A DNA stretch of 64,000 bases. Source: Roseateles hydrophilus (GTDB lineage Bacteria > Pseudomonadota > Gammaproteobacteria > Burkholderiales > Burkholderiaceae_C). Shown piece after piece: positions 32,927 through 42,985 of this stretch. A model generated the notes under the pieces. It saw only the letters and a list, made by a program, of their open reading frames with translations. It did no database searches and was not told where the DNA came from. The stretch spans positions 1-64,000 of the forward strand of contig NZ_JAPPUY010000002.1 in assembly GCF_026712245.1 (NCBI RefSeq), written 5' to 3'. A program made the translations under genes and the position numbers. Numbering within the stretch: the stretch's first letter is position 1; each line of letters begins with the position of its first letter.

Positions 32927-34276
32927 ATGGACGTCCTGATGGAAGTTGCCGCCAGCCCCGATGGGGTGCGGCCAGAACCCGCCCCATTGCTTCAACGTGA
33001 TGATCTGCAGTGGCAGCAACGCCGCTCGGGGTCGGAGTTGATGCGGGTGCGCGGGGCCTACCGCAACCCCTACGCGCGCGACCGTGCCCGCGTCATGCAC
33101 AGCCAGAGTTACCGCCAGCTGCAAGGCAAGGCGCTGCTGGGCGGGGTGGACGACGGTGAGGTCTTTCGCACGCGCGCAACGCTGGCGCAGGAGGCGGCCC
33201 AGTTGGCGCGTGGCCTGCTTCGGTCGTTGCAGCACCTGCATTCGGCCAGCGCGCCGTGGACACGGCTATTGCCCGAGCCCAATCTGATCGAGGCGATCGC
33301 CTTCGGTCGGCAGATGGGCTGCCCGGCGTTCGGCGAGGCGGGCGAGGTGGCGTTGAACCACTGGCTGCAGGCAGACGGCGGTTTCTCGGCCACGGCCCAG
33401 ACGCTGCGGCTGCTGGCGCGCCAGGAGCCGTATGCCGACCAGTTCGGGCTGGATCCGTCGCGCCGCGTGCTGCTTGGCTGCCTGTCACACCCCGCGCCGC
33501 GGCGGCTGGTGTTCAGCGCCAGCGGCGCGGCCGGGCGCCCGGACCGCCGCCGGCCGCCCGGCTGCTACTACGACGCCGACCAGGACGTTGTCGACTGGGC
33601 GCTGCTGCCCGCCAGCAGCAGCGACAGCCATGCCTTCATGCTGCCCTCGGCGTTGCCGCGCGACGGCCAGCATGGTGTGGCGGGCTGGGGCGGTTTTGAT
33701 GCCAGCCTGATCGGCGTGGCCGAGGCCATTGCGGTGGGCGTGCATGTGCTGGAGGACGGCATCCGGCTGGGCCTGGTGACGGCCGAGCGTTGGCTGCGGC
33801 TCAAGCCTGATCCGGGCTGGGCGGCCGCGGTGGAGCTGGGCGCCCCGTCGCAGCTGGCGCAGGCGCTGTTCGGCAGCTCGGAGTCGGCGCGGCGGCGGGC
33901 CGTGGGCACCTTGATCAACGCCTTCATCGTGTCCGTCGAGGTTGATGAGCGGGACGATCTGGAGGAAGCGCTGCTGCGTTACCGCGTGTGCCTGCTGACC
34001 GAGGCCGAAGCCTTTCTCGCACAGCTCAGCCACCTGGTTCACGAGGTGGTGCTGGGCGCTCCGGGCGTGATGGCCTACCAGCGCCGGGGCGGCCGCTGCC
34101 TGCAGGCGGTGGCCGAGGCCTTCTGGGACGACCCGTCGCGCCTGTTGCCCGAGGCGCAGCGCCGGGTCCACGACATGGCGGGCAGCACCGGAGAGCAGCG
34201 CCGGCTGTTGGCAGACTGGCTGGCCAGCGCCTGCGACGCGCGCGTGTTGCGCTGGCACGCGCAACTGGTGGGCTGA
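32927..34276 (+). CDS. dGTPase-fold protein lacking the HD metal ligands (pseudoenzyme)
   Basis: 449 residues aligning along their length with dNTP triphosphohydrolases: NPYARDRARVMHSQSYRQLQ, EVFRTRATLAQEAAQLARG, LIEAIAFGRQMGCPAFGEAG, GGFSATAQTLRLLARQEPYA and, near the C-terminus, the RRRAVGTLINAFI block. Active members have H in THSLEV, HD in AHDLGHPPFGH and D in ADDI. Here these are Leu86, Arg128-Gln129, Cys132 in place of His, Glu137 in place of His, and AEAI in place of ADDI, so no metal site remains. The frame is intact, which points to a retained non-catalytic role (regulator, partner subunit or nucleotide binder). The ATG at 32927 has GGAG nine bases upstream; a GTG at 32912 is also possible. 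Monocistronic. Confidence 0.8.
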   Translation: MDVLMEVAASPDGVRPEPAPLLQRDDLQWQQRRSGSELMRVRGAYRNPYARDRARVMHSQSYRQLQGKALLGGVDDGEVFRTRATLAQEAAQLARGLLRSLQHLHSASAPWTRLLPEPNLIEAIAFGRQMGCPAFGEAGEVALNHWLQADGGFSATAQTLRLLARQEPYADQFGLDPSRRVLLGCLSHPAPRRLVFSASGAAGRPDRRRPPGCYYDADQDVVDWALLPASSSDSHAFMLPSALPRDGQHGVAGWGGFDASLIGVAEAIAVGVHVLEDGIRLGLVTAERWLRLKPDPGWAAAVELGAPSQLAQALFGSSESARRRAVGTLINAFIVSVEVDERDDLEEALLRYRVCLLTEAEAFLAQLSHLVHEVVLGAPGVMAYQRRGGRCLQAVAEAFWDDPSRLLPEAQRRVHDMAGSTGEQRRLLADWLASACDARVLRWHAQLVG

Positions 34277-34388
34277 GCCGGGGCGCGCTTGTGCCGCGGG
34301 CAGGAGCGCGCGCCCGCTCTGATGCAGCGAGCAGCGTGGGCGCCGGGCGACGGCCCGCGCGGTGCGGCGACAATCGCGGGCTTCCGCC

Positions 34389-36266
<1,878 letters not shown>

Positions 36267-36400
36267 CCGCCGCGCCGCCGGCCTGTCCGGCCGCCGCGCA
36301 GTTCGTCCGATCCGGGCTGCAGCCCGTCGGCCGCCGGGCGACCCGCCAGCGATGGCTCCGAAGAATGCCGCGCGTCGCAACGGCATCACGGAGCTTCGCC

Positions 36401-37177
36401 ATGGACACCTTCACCTCCGCCGGCCGGCCCAGCCGCCCGGTCGCGGCCGCCGCCGGCCTCTGGTACCTCGTCGCCGCCACGGGGCTGGCCATCTTTGCGC
36501 TGTACATCGGCGTCAGCTACGGGCGCGCTGCGCTGGGCGGGCCGCCGGGCGAGTCGCGCTGGGTGGCGGGCGACGGACTGGGCAACGCGATGCTGAGCCT
36601 GCACCTGGTCTTCGCGCTGTTGATGACCGGCATCGGCGTGCTGCAGCTGATCCCGCCGCTGCGCCGGCGCATGCCGGCCGTGCACCGCACGCTGGGCCGC
36701 GTGTTCCTCGCGGGCGCCCTGCTGGGCACGGTCAGCGGCTTCTACCTGATCTGGGTGCGCGGCACCGTGGGCGGCGTGACCATGCAGCTGGCCACCAGCC
36801 TGAACGGCGTGTTCATCGTCACCTTCGCGGCGCTGGCCTGGCGGCATGCGCGGGCGCGGCAGTTCGAGGCGCACCGGCGCTGGGCGCTGCGGCTGTTCAT
36901 CGCGGCCAACGGCGTGTGGTTCTTCCGCGTCGGCTTCATGCTGTGGATGCTGATCTGGCAGGCACCCGTGGGCTTCGATCCCAAGACCTTCACCGGGCCC
37001 TTCGTGACGGCGATGAACTTCGCGCAGTTCCTGCTGCCGCTGGCGGTGCTGGAGCTCTACCTGCGCGCGCGCGGCCGGGGGCTGGTGCTGGCGCTCGCGC
37101 TGGTGCTGCTGAGCGTGGCCACGGCCGTTGGCATCTTCGGCGCGACGCTGGGCATGTGGTTGCCGCGGCTGGTCTAG
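36401..37177 (+). CDS. DUF2306 multi-pass membrane protein
   Basis: 258 residues with seven or so hydrophobic segments: LWYLVAATGLAIFALYIGV, MLSLHLVFALLMTGIGVLQL, VFLAGALLGTVSGFYLIWV and others to the C-terminus. The motif HRTLGRVFLAG and the later EAHRRWALRLFI with paired His and Arg match DUF2306, a family related in layout to di-haem membrane proteins, but function is not established. Transcribed after recQ with 134 bp between; probably independent. Confidence 0.78.
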   Translation: MDTFTSAGRPSRPVAAAAGLWYLVAATGLAIFALYIGVSYGRAALGGPPGESRWVAGDGLGNAMLSLHLVFALLMTGIGVLQLIPPLRRRMPAVHRTLGRVFLAGALLGTVSGFYLIWVRGTVGGVTMQLATSLNGVFIVTFAALAWRHARARQFEAHRRWALRLFIAANGVWFFRVGFMLWMLIWQAPVGFDPKTFTGPFVTAMNFAQFLLPLAVLELYLRARGRGLVLALALVLLSVATAVGIFGATLGMWLPRLV

Positions 37178-37186
37178 CCGCGGCGC

Positions 37187-37474
37187 TCAGTTCAGTGCGC
37201 TGCCGGCGCTGGCCAGCTGGGCGCCGTCGGCCGTCGGGTCGCGGCGGCCGGTGACCACCACGCGCGGCAGCTGCTTCACCTCGGCCACCTGGGTGCCGGC
37301 GCGCCGGCCTTCGACAACCACGCGCTCCAGCTGCACCACCGGCACGTCGTCGGCCGGCACCGTCAGCGTCATCCACGCGGCGCCGGTCAGCGCCACGAGG
37401 GCGACGAGGGCGGCGGCGCTGGCCGCCTGCAGGCGGGTGGCGACGCGGTGGCTGGTGGTGCTGATGCGGTTCAT
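37187..37474 (-). CDS. Small membrane-anchored protein with [13 protein letters not shown] motifs
   Basis: 95 residues. One hydrophobic segment (about 20-36) acts as signal or anchor; the exported part carries VQLERVVVEGRR and [12 protein letters not shown], two copies of a short motif, and ends in a disordered tail. A second gene at 47469-47693 encodes another small exported protein with three such motifs. The motif recalls the start of TonB-dependent receptor plugs, but there is no receptor domain. I know of no function. Convergent with the DUF2306 gene, 9 bp between stops. Confidence 0.7.
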   Translation of the reverse strand: MNRISTTSHRVATRLQAASAAALVALVALTGAAWMTLTVPADDVPVVQLERVVVEGRRAGTQVAEVKQLPRVVVTGRRDPTADGAQLASAGSALN

Positions 37475-37672
37475 GGTGCTCTCCCGGTTTGGTGAGCGTG
37501 ACTGTGCCCGCCTAGGGTTTGCCCGTCCTAGGGTTTGCGATAGGCCGCCGGTTTCCGCGGATGAACTGCGGCTGGCGGCGACGAGGCTCGTCGTCACGCT
37601 TGTGGGCGACGCGTGGCCGGCCTGTCACGGCTAACACGGATACTGCGCGCGCTCATCCAAGGGAGACAGAAC

Positions 37673-40600
37673 ATGGCACGCGGCAACGACGTCCAACTGG
37701 GCGGCATCACCGACCTCAACCTGCTGGCCGACATCAAGCGCGGCTTCGTCGACGCACTGGAAGTCGTCACCTACGTGGACCGGCTGCGCAAGGTGTTGCG
37801 CACGCTCAACGGCCTGCGCCTGGGCTCGCGCGAGAGCAGCGCGCCGGCCTCGCCCTACACCGACATCGTCGCGCGCTGGCGCATCGTCCATTCCTTCCGC
37901 TGGAGCATCGTGGAGGGCAAGGACGGCGCGCCAGACCGGCTGCTGCTGTGCGTGAACTTCGACGGCGGCTGGGAGCCCTACATGCGGGTCATCTGGGACC
38001 AGCTCGGCTCCACGCTGGACCTGATGCTGTGCCACACCGAGGGCTACACGCTGTCGCGCGACTGCAGCTTCGAGACCTATGCGCGCTGGGTGCGCGAGCA
38101 CGAGGTGTCGGCGGACTTCCTGTTCATCGAGTCGGGCCGCACCGTCAGCGACGCCGAGTACCTGGCCAAGCTGGAGGCTGCCCAGCGCGGCCGCGCCAGC
38201 GAGCTGGAGTTCAACCGCCTGCGCGCGCCGGCCTCCGGCGAGGTGCAGCCGCTGCCCACCGCCGACAAGGACCGCTTCGCGATGGCCGCGCGCGGCCTGG
38301 TGCCGCTGGCGGGGCTGTTCACGCTGCAGCGCTTCTTCGGCGCGCATGCGCCGGACCGCGCCTGTCTGCTGCGCGCCACGCACGACATCCTGTTCGAACT
38401 GCGCGAGCTGAACACCGCCCAGCAGTTCCCCAACGACGGCGGCAAGACGCCCGGCGGCGCGCTGCGCCAGCGGCACTACGAGATGCTGCAGTGGTTCGAG
38501 CAGCCGCTGCCCGAGCCGCAGGGCCAGGCGCGCGCGCTGTCGCTGAACCCCGGCGACCTGCAGGCCTGCATCCTGACCAAGCCGCCCGGCAACCGTGGCG
38601 GCCTGGTGCTGCTGCGCGTGGCCAACGCGGCGCAGGCCGTGGCCTGGCTGAGCACGGCGCCGGTCAACCGCGACAACGACAGCACCAGCCCCGACGGTGT
38701 GTGGCGCCAGGTGGCGCTGACGCTGGCCGGCCTGAAGGCGCTGGGCGTGCCCGCCGCGCGGCTGGAGCGTTTCCCGCAGGCCTTCAAGGAGGGCATGGCC
38801 GCGCGCGCCGGCCTGCTGGGCGACGTGCGCCACAACCACCCCACGCACTGGGCGCTGGCCCGCCATGTCAACGGCGTGGACCGCGTGGACCCGGCGAATG
38901 CGCACGTGCTGGTGCAGCTGCGCTTCCCGGCCGCCGAATCCGGCGACGCCTTCACGCCGGCCGACGAGCAGCGCCTGCGCGCGCTGGCGGACGCGCTGAC
39001 CGTGGGCACCGGCCTGGCGCTGGTGGCGCTGGAGCCCATGCGCAGCAACGCGGCCGACAAGGAGCACTTCGGCTTCAAGGACGGCATCAGCCAGCCCCAG
39101 CTCGCCGGCGCCGGCACGCCCGGCACCGCCTGGGACGACACCGTCAAGACCGGCGAGATCCTGCAGGGCTTCCCCACCGAGCGCGACAAGGGCTACGCCG
39201 TGCCCGAGCAGCCCGACGCGCTGCTGGACCGCGGCAGCTTCCTCGTCGTGCGCAAGCTGCGCCAGTACACCGGCCGTTTCGCCAAGCGCACCTACGAGCA
39301 GGCGAAGAAGATCGGGCTGGACCACGACCTCGTGCTCGCCAAGCTGATGGGCCGCTGGCAGGACGGCCGCGCGCTGGCCGCGCCCGCCGTGACCGGCAAC
39401 GACTTCAACTACGCCAAGGACGCGCAGGGCGCCGCCTGCCCCTTCCACGCCCACATCCGCCGCGCCAACCCGCGCGACCTGGCCGGCACCGCGTTCGCCA
39501 AGAGCCGCATGCCGCGCATCCTGCGCCGCGGCATGAGCTACGGCGCGCCGGTGCACGCCGATGCGCCGGACGACGCGGACCGCGGCCTGGTCTTCATGGC
39601 CTACAACGCCCACCTGGCCGAGCAGTTCGAGGTGGTGCAGCGCTGGATCGCCGGCGGCAACGCCAGCGGCGGCTACTCGGGCCAGCCCGATCCGCTGCTG
39701 GGCGTCGTGGACGGCAGCGCCGGCCCGCGCTTGTTCCCGTTCGAGCATGCCGGCAAGCCCTACGAGGTGGACCTGGGCCCCGAGCCCTTCGTCACGCTGC
39801 AGTGGGGCGCCTACTTCTTCGTGCCGTCCATCGCCGCACTGAAGGGCCTGCCGGGCCTGGTGGAGCTGGCCCTGCCGCTGCCGGCGCCCGTGCCGGTGCC
39901 CGAGCGCGTGCCCGACCTGCAGGACAAGGCCGCCATGCAGCTGTGGCTGGAAGACACCAACACCCGCGACCAGGCCTGGGCCTGGGTGCGCGCCCAGCCC
40001 GGCGGCGTGGTGGACACCGCCTACGGCGTGCTGGTGGGCGCGGCCGAGCGCGTCTGCGAAGTGTTGCGCAACCAGCCCGACCGCTACTCCAACAGCGGCT
40101 ACGGCGAGCGCATGCACGACTCCATCGGCGTGGGCTTCCTGGGCCTGGACGACGACACCGGCCACCGCGAGCAGGCGCCGGCCGTCAATGCCGCCATCGA
40201 GGCCTACAGCGAGGCGCAGTGTTACGCCACGGCCTACAAGATCGCCAAGCTGGGCCTGGAGAAGCTGAAGGCCGAGGCTCGCGCGCTGCTGGACGCCTTC
40301 CCCGCCAGCCAGAAACCCAAGGACCTGCCCGCCGACACGCCGCTGGACTTCGAGCGCCTGAGCGAAGGCGTGCTGGCCGCGCTGTGCACCGCCTGGTTCG
40401 GCCAGCCCGACGGCAAGCGCATCTGGGGCACGGAGTTCCACGCCGAAGCCTATGCCGGCGCGCCGGGCGTCGGTGCCGTGGCGCCGCGCTGCCCGCGCGA
40501 CCTGTTCAAGGTGTCGCGCCACGTGTTCGGCCCCTACCCGACCGACGCCGTGAAGGCCGAGGGCCGTGCGGCAGGCCAGCGCTTCCTGGCGGCCACCCAG

Positions 40601-41203
40601 GCCTGGCTGGACGAGCCCGGCACGCAGCTGCCACCGCTGGCTGCCAAGATCGTCGCCGCCGCCCAGGCCGTGCCCGGCGCCACGCCCGACCTGCCGGCGC
40701 GCACGCTGGCCGGCATCATGCTGGGCTTCCCGCCCACCACGCATGCCAACCTGCTGACCGTGCTGGCCGGCTGGGTGCAGACCCGCAAGCTGTGGGAGCT
40801 GCAGCCGCTGTGGACCGAGGTGAAGCCCGACGCGGCCACCGGCATGCGGCCGTATGCCGAGGCCGTCGCGCGGCTGCGGCCCACGATGGTCGCGACGCTG
40901 AACCAGCGGCCCACGCCGTTCCAGATCTGGCGCAAGGCGCGTGTGGCGCACAGGCTCGGGCAGGTGGATGTCCAGCCGGGCCGCGTGTTGGTGGTGGGCC
41001 TGGGCTCCGCCACGCAGCAGGACCCGCTGCGCCACCACGTCGCCTTTGGCGGCGACCGCGCCGACCCCAAGGGCGCGCCGCCGCACGCCTGCTCGGGCTA
41101 CGGCATGGGCATGGGCGTGATGCTGGGCGTCATCGCGGCGGTGCTGGACGCAGGGGTGATGCGCTTCACGGGGGCGCCGACGGTGGTGGCGTTGGCGGTG
41201 TGA
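37673..41203 (+). CDS. DyP-type peroxidase fused to a P450-like domain
   Basis: 1176 residues; GGGAGA lies six bases before the ATG. Residues 1-250 are an alpha/beta region (LLLCVNFDGGWEPYMRVIWD) that I do not assign. About 290-720 form a D-type DyP peroxidase: GFKDGISQPQ with distal Asp470, HAHIRRANPRD with proximal His594, and Arg615 exactly 21 residues after it, as in characterised D-type enzymes. About 750-1176 resemble cytochrome P450: GFPPTTHAN (I helix), RVLVVGLGSATQQD and FGGDRADPKG...HACSGYGMGMG with haem-ligand Cys1140. So two haem centres are predicted in one chain. No signal peptide, hence cytoplasmic. Substrates unknown. A long hairpin follows the stop. Confidence 0.82.
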   Translation: MARGNDVQLGGITDLNLLADIKRGFVDALEVVTYVDRLRKVLRTLNGLRLGSRESSAPASPYTDIVARWRIVHSFRWSIVEGKDGAPDRLLLCVNFDGGWEPYMRVIWDQLGSTLDLMLCHTEGYTLSRDCSFETYARWVREHEVSADFLFIESGRTVSDAEYLAKLEAAQRGRASELEFNRLRAPASGEVQPLPTADKDRFAMAARGLVPLAGLFTLQRFFGAHAPDRACLLRATHDILFELRELNTAQQFPNDGGKTPGGALRQRHYEMLQWFEQPLPEPQGQARALSLNPGDLQACILTKPPGNRGGLVLLRVANAAQAVAWLSTAPVNRDNDSTSPDGVWRQVALTLAGLKALGVPAARLERFPQAFKEGMAARAGLLGDVRHNHPTHWALARHVNGVDRVDPANAHVLVQLRFPAAESGDAFTPADEQRLRALADALTVGTGLALVALEPMRSNAADKEHFGFKDGISQPQLAGAGTPGTAWDDTVKTGEILQGFPTERDKGYAVPEQPDALLDRGSFLVVRKLRQYTGRFAKRTYEQAKKIGLDHDLVLAKLMGRWQDGRALAAPAVTGNDFNYAKDAQGAACPFHAHIRRANPRDLAGTAFAKSRMPRILRRGMSYGAPVHADAPDDADRGLVFMAYNAHLAEQFEVVQRWIAGGNASGGYSGQPDPLLGVVDGSAGPRLFPFEHAGKPYEVDLGPEPFVTLQWGAYFFVPSIAALKGLPGLVELALPLPAPVPVPERVPDLQDKAAMQLWLEDTNTRDQAWAWVRAQPGGVVDTAYGVLVGAAERVCEVLRNQPDRYSNSGYGERMHDSIGVGFLGLDDDTGHREQAPAVNAAIEAYSEAQCYATAYKIAKLGLEKLKAEARALLDAFPASQKPKDLPADTPLDFERLSEGVLAALCTAWFGQPDGKRIWGTEFHAEAYAGAPGVGAVAPRCPRDLFKVSRHVFGPYPTDAVKAEGRAAGQRFLAATQAWLDEPGTQLPPLAAKIVAAAQAVPGATPDLPARTLAGIMLGFPPTTHANLLTVLAGWVQTRKLWELQPLWTEVKPDAATGMRPYAEAVARLRPTMVATLNQRPTPFQIWRKARVAHRLGQVDVQPGRVLVVGLGSATQQDPLRHHVAFGGDRADPKGAPPHACSGYGMGMGVMLGVIAAVLDAGVMRFTGAPTVVALAV

Positions 41204-41208
41204 CCCAC

Positions 41209-41234
41209 GTCGGGCAGGTCGAGACCTGCCCGAC
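41209..41234. terminator. Strong hairpin between convergent genes
   Basis: A perfect 12-base stem (GTCGGGCAGGTC with its complement) and a two-base loop begin 6 bp after the stop of the DyP-P450 gene and end 18 bp before the stop of the pectate lyase. No T-run follows, so termination efficiency is uncertain. Confidence 0.55.
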
Positions 41235-41251
41235 GACCGAGGCCCGCAGCG

Positions 41252-42652
41252 TCAGCAGCTGATCTTCGCGAAGTTCGTCCCCGCGCCCGCTGCTGCCGGC
41301 AGCTTCTGCTTCACGCAGGACGCCGGCTGCAGCGTGTAGCTGTACGGGATGCCCAGCGGGAAGTTGGCGGTCGTCGTCCAGTCGGTCGCGTCGCGCGATG
41401 GCGACGAGCCGCTGGCGACCCAGGTGATGCCGTAGGTCGCGAAGTCGGCCGGCGAGCGCACGTTGTTGTCGCGCAGCTGCCAGTAGCCGATGGCCGAGCT
41501 GTCGCGCGAGGTGACCGGGTTCTGCGCGTTCTCGAACCAGTTGCCCTCGATCAGCGAATAGCCACCCATGCGGATGTTGGCGCCCGAGGTCTTCACGCCG
41601 CTATAGAGGTTGTTGTAGAGGTGGGTGTAGCCGCCGCGCTGCAGCGGCAGGCGGGCGCTGACGTTCTGGTAGTGGTTGTGGTGGAAGGTGATGAAGCGGT
41701 CGCTGGCGTCGCTGTCGCTGCTGCCGATCAGGCCGACCTTCTGGTGGTCGTGGATGTGGTTGTACGAGTAGGTGATGTGGTGCGCGCCGGCCTTGCTGTC
41801 GATGAGGCCGTCGAACTCCAGGTCGCCCGCGCCGCTGCAGTCCTTCAGGCTGCTGAACAGCGTGTTGTGGTCGATCCAGATGTAGCCCGGATAGCCGCCG
41901 CCCTGGCCTTCGATGCCGATGGCGTCGATGGAGCCGGGCAGCAGGCCGATGGTCATGTTGCGGATGATGACGTTCTGCGCATTGCCCTTGATGGCCAGGC
42001 CGAAGTTGGCGCCCGAGCCGTTGGCGCCCTCGATGGTGACGTTGCTCTTGTTCTTGACCTCGACGATGGCGCCGGCCGGCTTCTGCCATTGCGTGCAGCT
42101 GTCGGTGATGGATGCGAAGTCGAAGGTGCCGGTGTAGCGCAGCACCAGGCCGGAGCTGCCGTCGTAGGCGTTGATGGCCGCCTGCATCGCGGCGGCCGTG
42201 CTGACGGTGACGGGCGCCTTGCTGCCGCCGCCGGTCACGGTGCCGCCATAGCCGCCGCTGTGGCCGGCCGGCGCGGGCGCGGGCGTCGGCGCCGGGGTCG
42301 GTGCGGGCGTGGGCGCTGGGGTGGGTGCCGGCGTCGGTGCCGGGCCGGCCACCGGGCCGAGAGCGCATTTCTCCTTCAGGCCGGGGTTGGGGTCGCTGCC
42401 GAAGGTGGCCGTCGTGCAGGCGATGTTGCCGCTGAGGTTCTTGATGACCCACTTGTCCTTGACGCCGAAGGACACGGCGCGCGTGGCGGTGCCGACCTTG
42501 CAGGTGCCGCCTTCATCGGCGCACTTGGAGTAGCCCGAGGGCCAGTCGGCGGCGTGCGCGGCGGTGGCGGCCAGCAGCAGGCTCAGGGCAGTGCCGGCCG
42601 TGCGCACGGTGGGCAGCGGCGGCGGGGTCAGGGGCTTGGGCGAATGGGGCAT
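41252..42652 (-). CDS. Secreted pectate lyase, family PL1, with N-terminal accessory domain
   Basis: 466 residues. Signal peptide (to about 35), then a ~65-residue Cys-containing module (KCADEGGTCKVGTATRAVSF, CTTATFGSDPNP), a (Pro-Ala-Pro-Thr)n linker and a PL1 parallel beta-helix. Lyase landmarks are YIWIDHNTLFSS, the calcium-site segment DGLIDSKAGAHHITYSYN and RLPLQRGGYTHLYNN with the catalytic Arg. The enzyme cleaves polygalacturonate by beta-elimination, yielding the unsaturated ends that GH105 enzymes remove. The N-terminal module looks like a small binding domain. It is far from the GH105 operon but fits the same pathway. Confidence 0.9.
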   Translation of the reverse strand: MPHSPKPLTPPPLPTVRTAGTALSLLLAATAAHAADWPSGYSKCADEGGTCKVGTATRAVSFGVKDKWVIKNLSGNIACTTATFGSDPNPGLKEKCALGPVAGPAPTPAPTPAPTPAPTPAPTPAPAPAGHSGGYGGTVTGGGSKAPVTVSTAAAMQAAINAYDGSSGLVLRYTGTFDFASITDSCTQWQKPAGAIVEVKNKSNVTIEGANGSGANFGLAIKGNAQNVIIRNMTIGLLPGSIDAIGIEGQGGGYPGYIWIDHNTLFSSLKDCSGAGDLEFDGLIDSKAGAHHITYSYNHIHDHQKVGLIGSSDSDASDRFITFHHNHYQNVSARLPLQRGGYTHLYNNLYSGVKTSGANIRMGGYSLIEGNWFENAQNPVTSRDSSAIGYWQLRDNNVRSPADFATYGITWVASGSSPSRDATDWTTTANFPLGIPYSYTLQPASCVKQKLPAAAGAGTNFAKISC

Positions 42653-42985
42653 GGAAGTCTCCGTGGTGGTGGGTGGGCCGCACGCCGGAGCCAGACCCGG
42701 TTCACGCGCGCAGCCACGCCCGCGTCGGCCGGCGCGCAGCAGCGCACGGCCAGGGCGAACGTTGTTTGTGGGCAGGGGGAGCCAGCGCAGACGTCAGGTC
42801 GCCGCCGGTCGATCTGCGCGCACCGCGCAGCGACGTCAGGTCGGCGCGGCGTCTTCACCGCGCATCGTGGCGGCGATCATGAAACGATGTTTCGATTTGG
42901 GCGATGCGGGCTTGCACGTAGCCTGCAGCGGGGGCGCTGCAGGTGTAAGCGACGTGACCGGATGCTGCGGCGCCGGCGGGCCCGT
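42653..42985. other. Intergenic stretch upstream of the pectate lyase
   Basis: About 330 bp between the minus-strand cyclase gene's stop and the pectate lyase start. It contains one exact inverted repeat, CCTGCAGCG at 42922-42930 with its complement at 42935-42943 around GGGG, 43 bp past the cyclase stop, which could end that transcript. The promoter of the lyase gene must lie here. No gene recognised. Confidence 0.5.

Noticed and set aside
37631..41086. A 1151-codon open frame on the minus strand opposite the DyP-P450 gene
   Set aside because: It is the antisense shadow that GC-rich third positions create; it shows no domain motifs and is rich in Gln/His/Arg/Ala runs typical of shadows.
42244..42345. 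Regular GC-rich repeat resembling a short array
   Set aside because: It is the Pro-Ala-Pro-Thr linker of the pectate lyase, not a CRISPR: no unique spacers and period of about 12 bases in frame.
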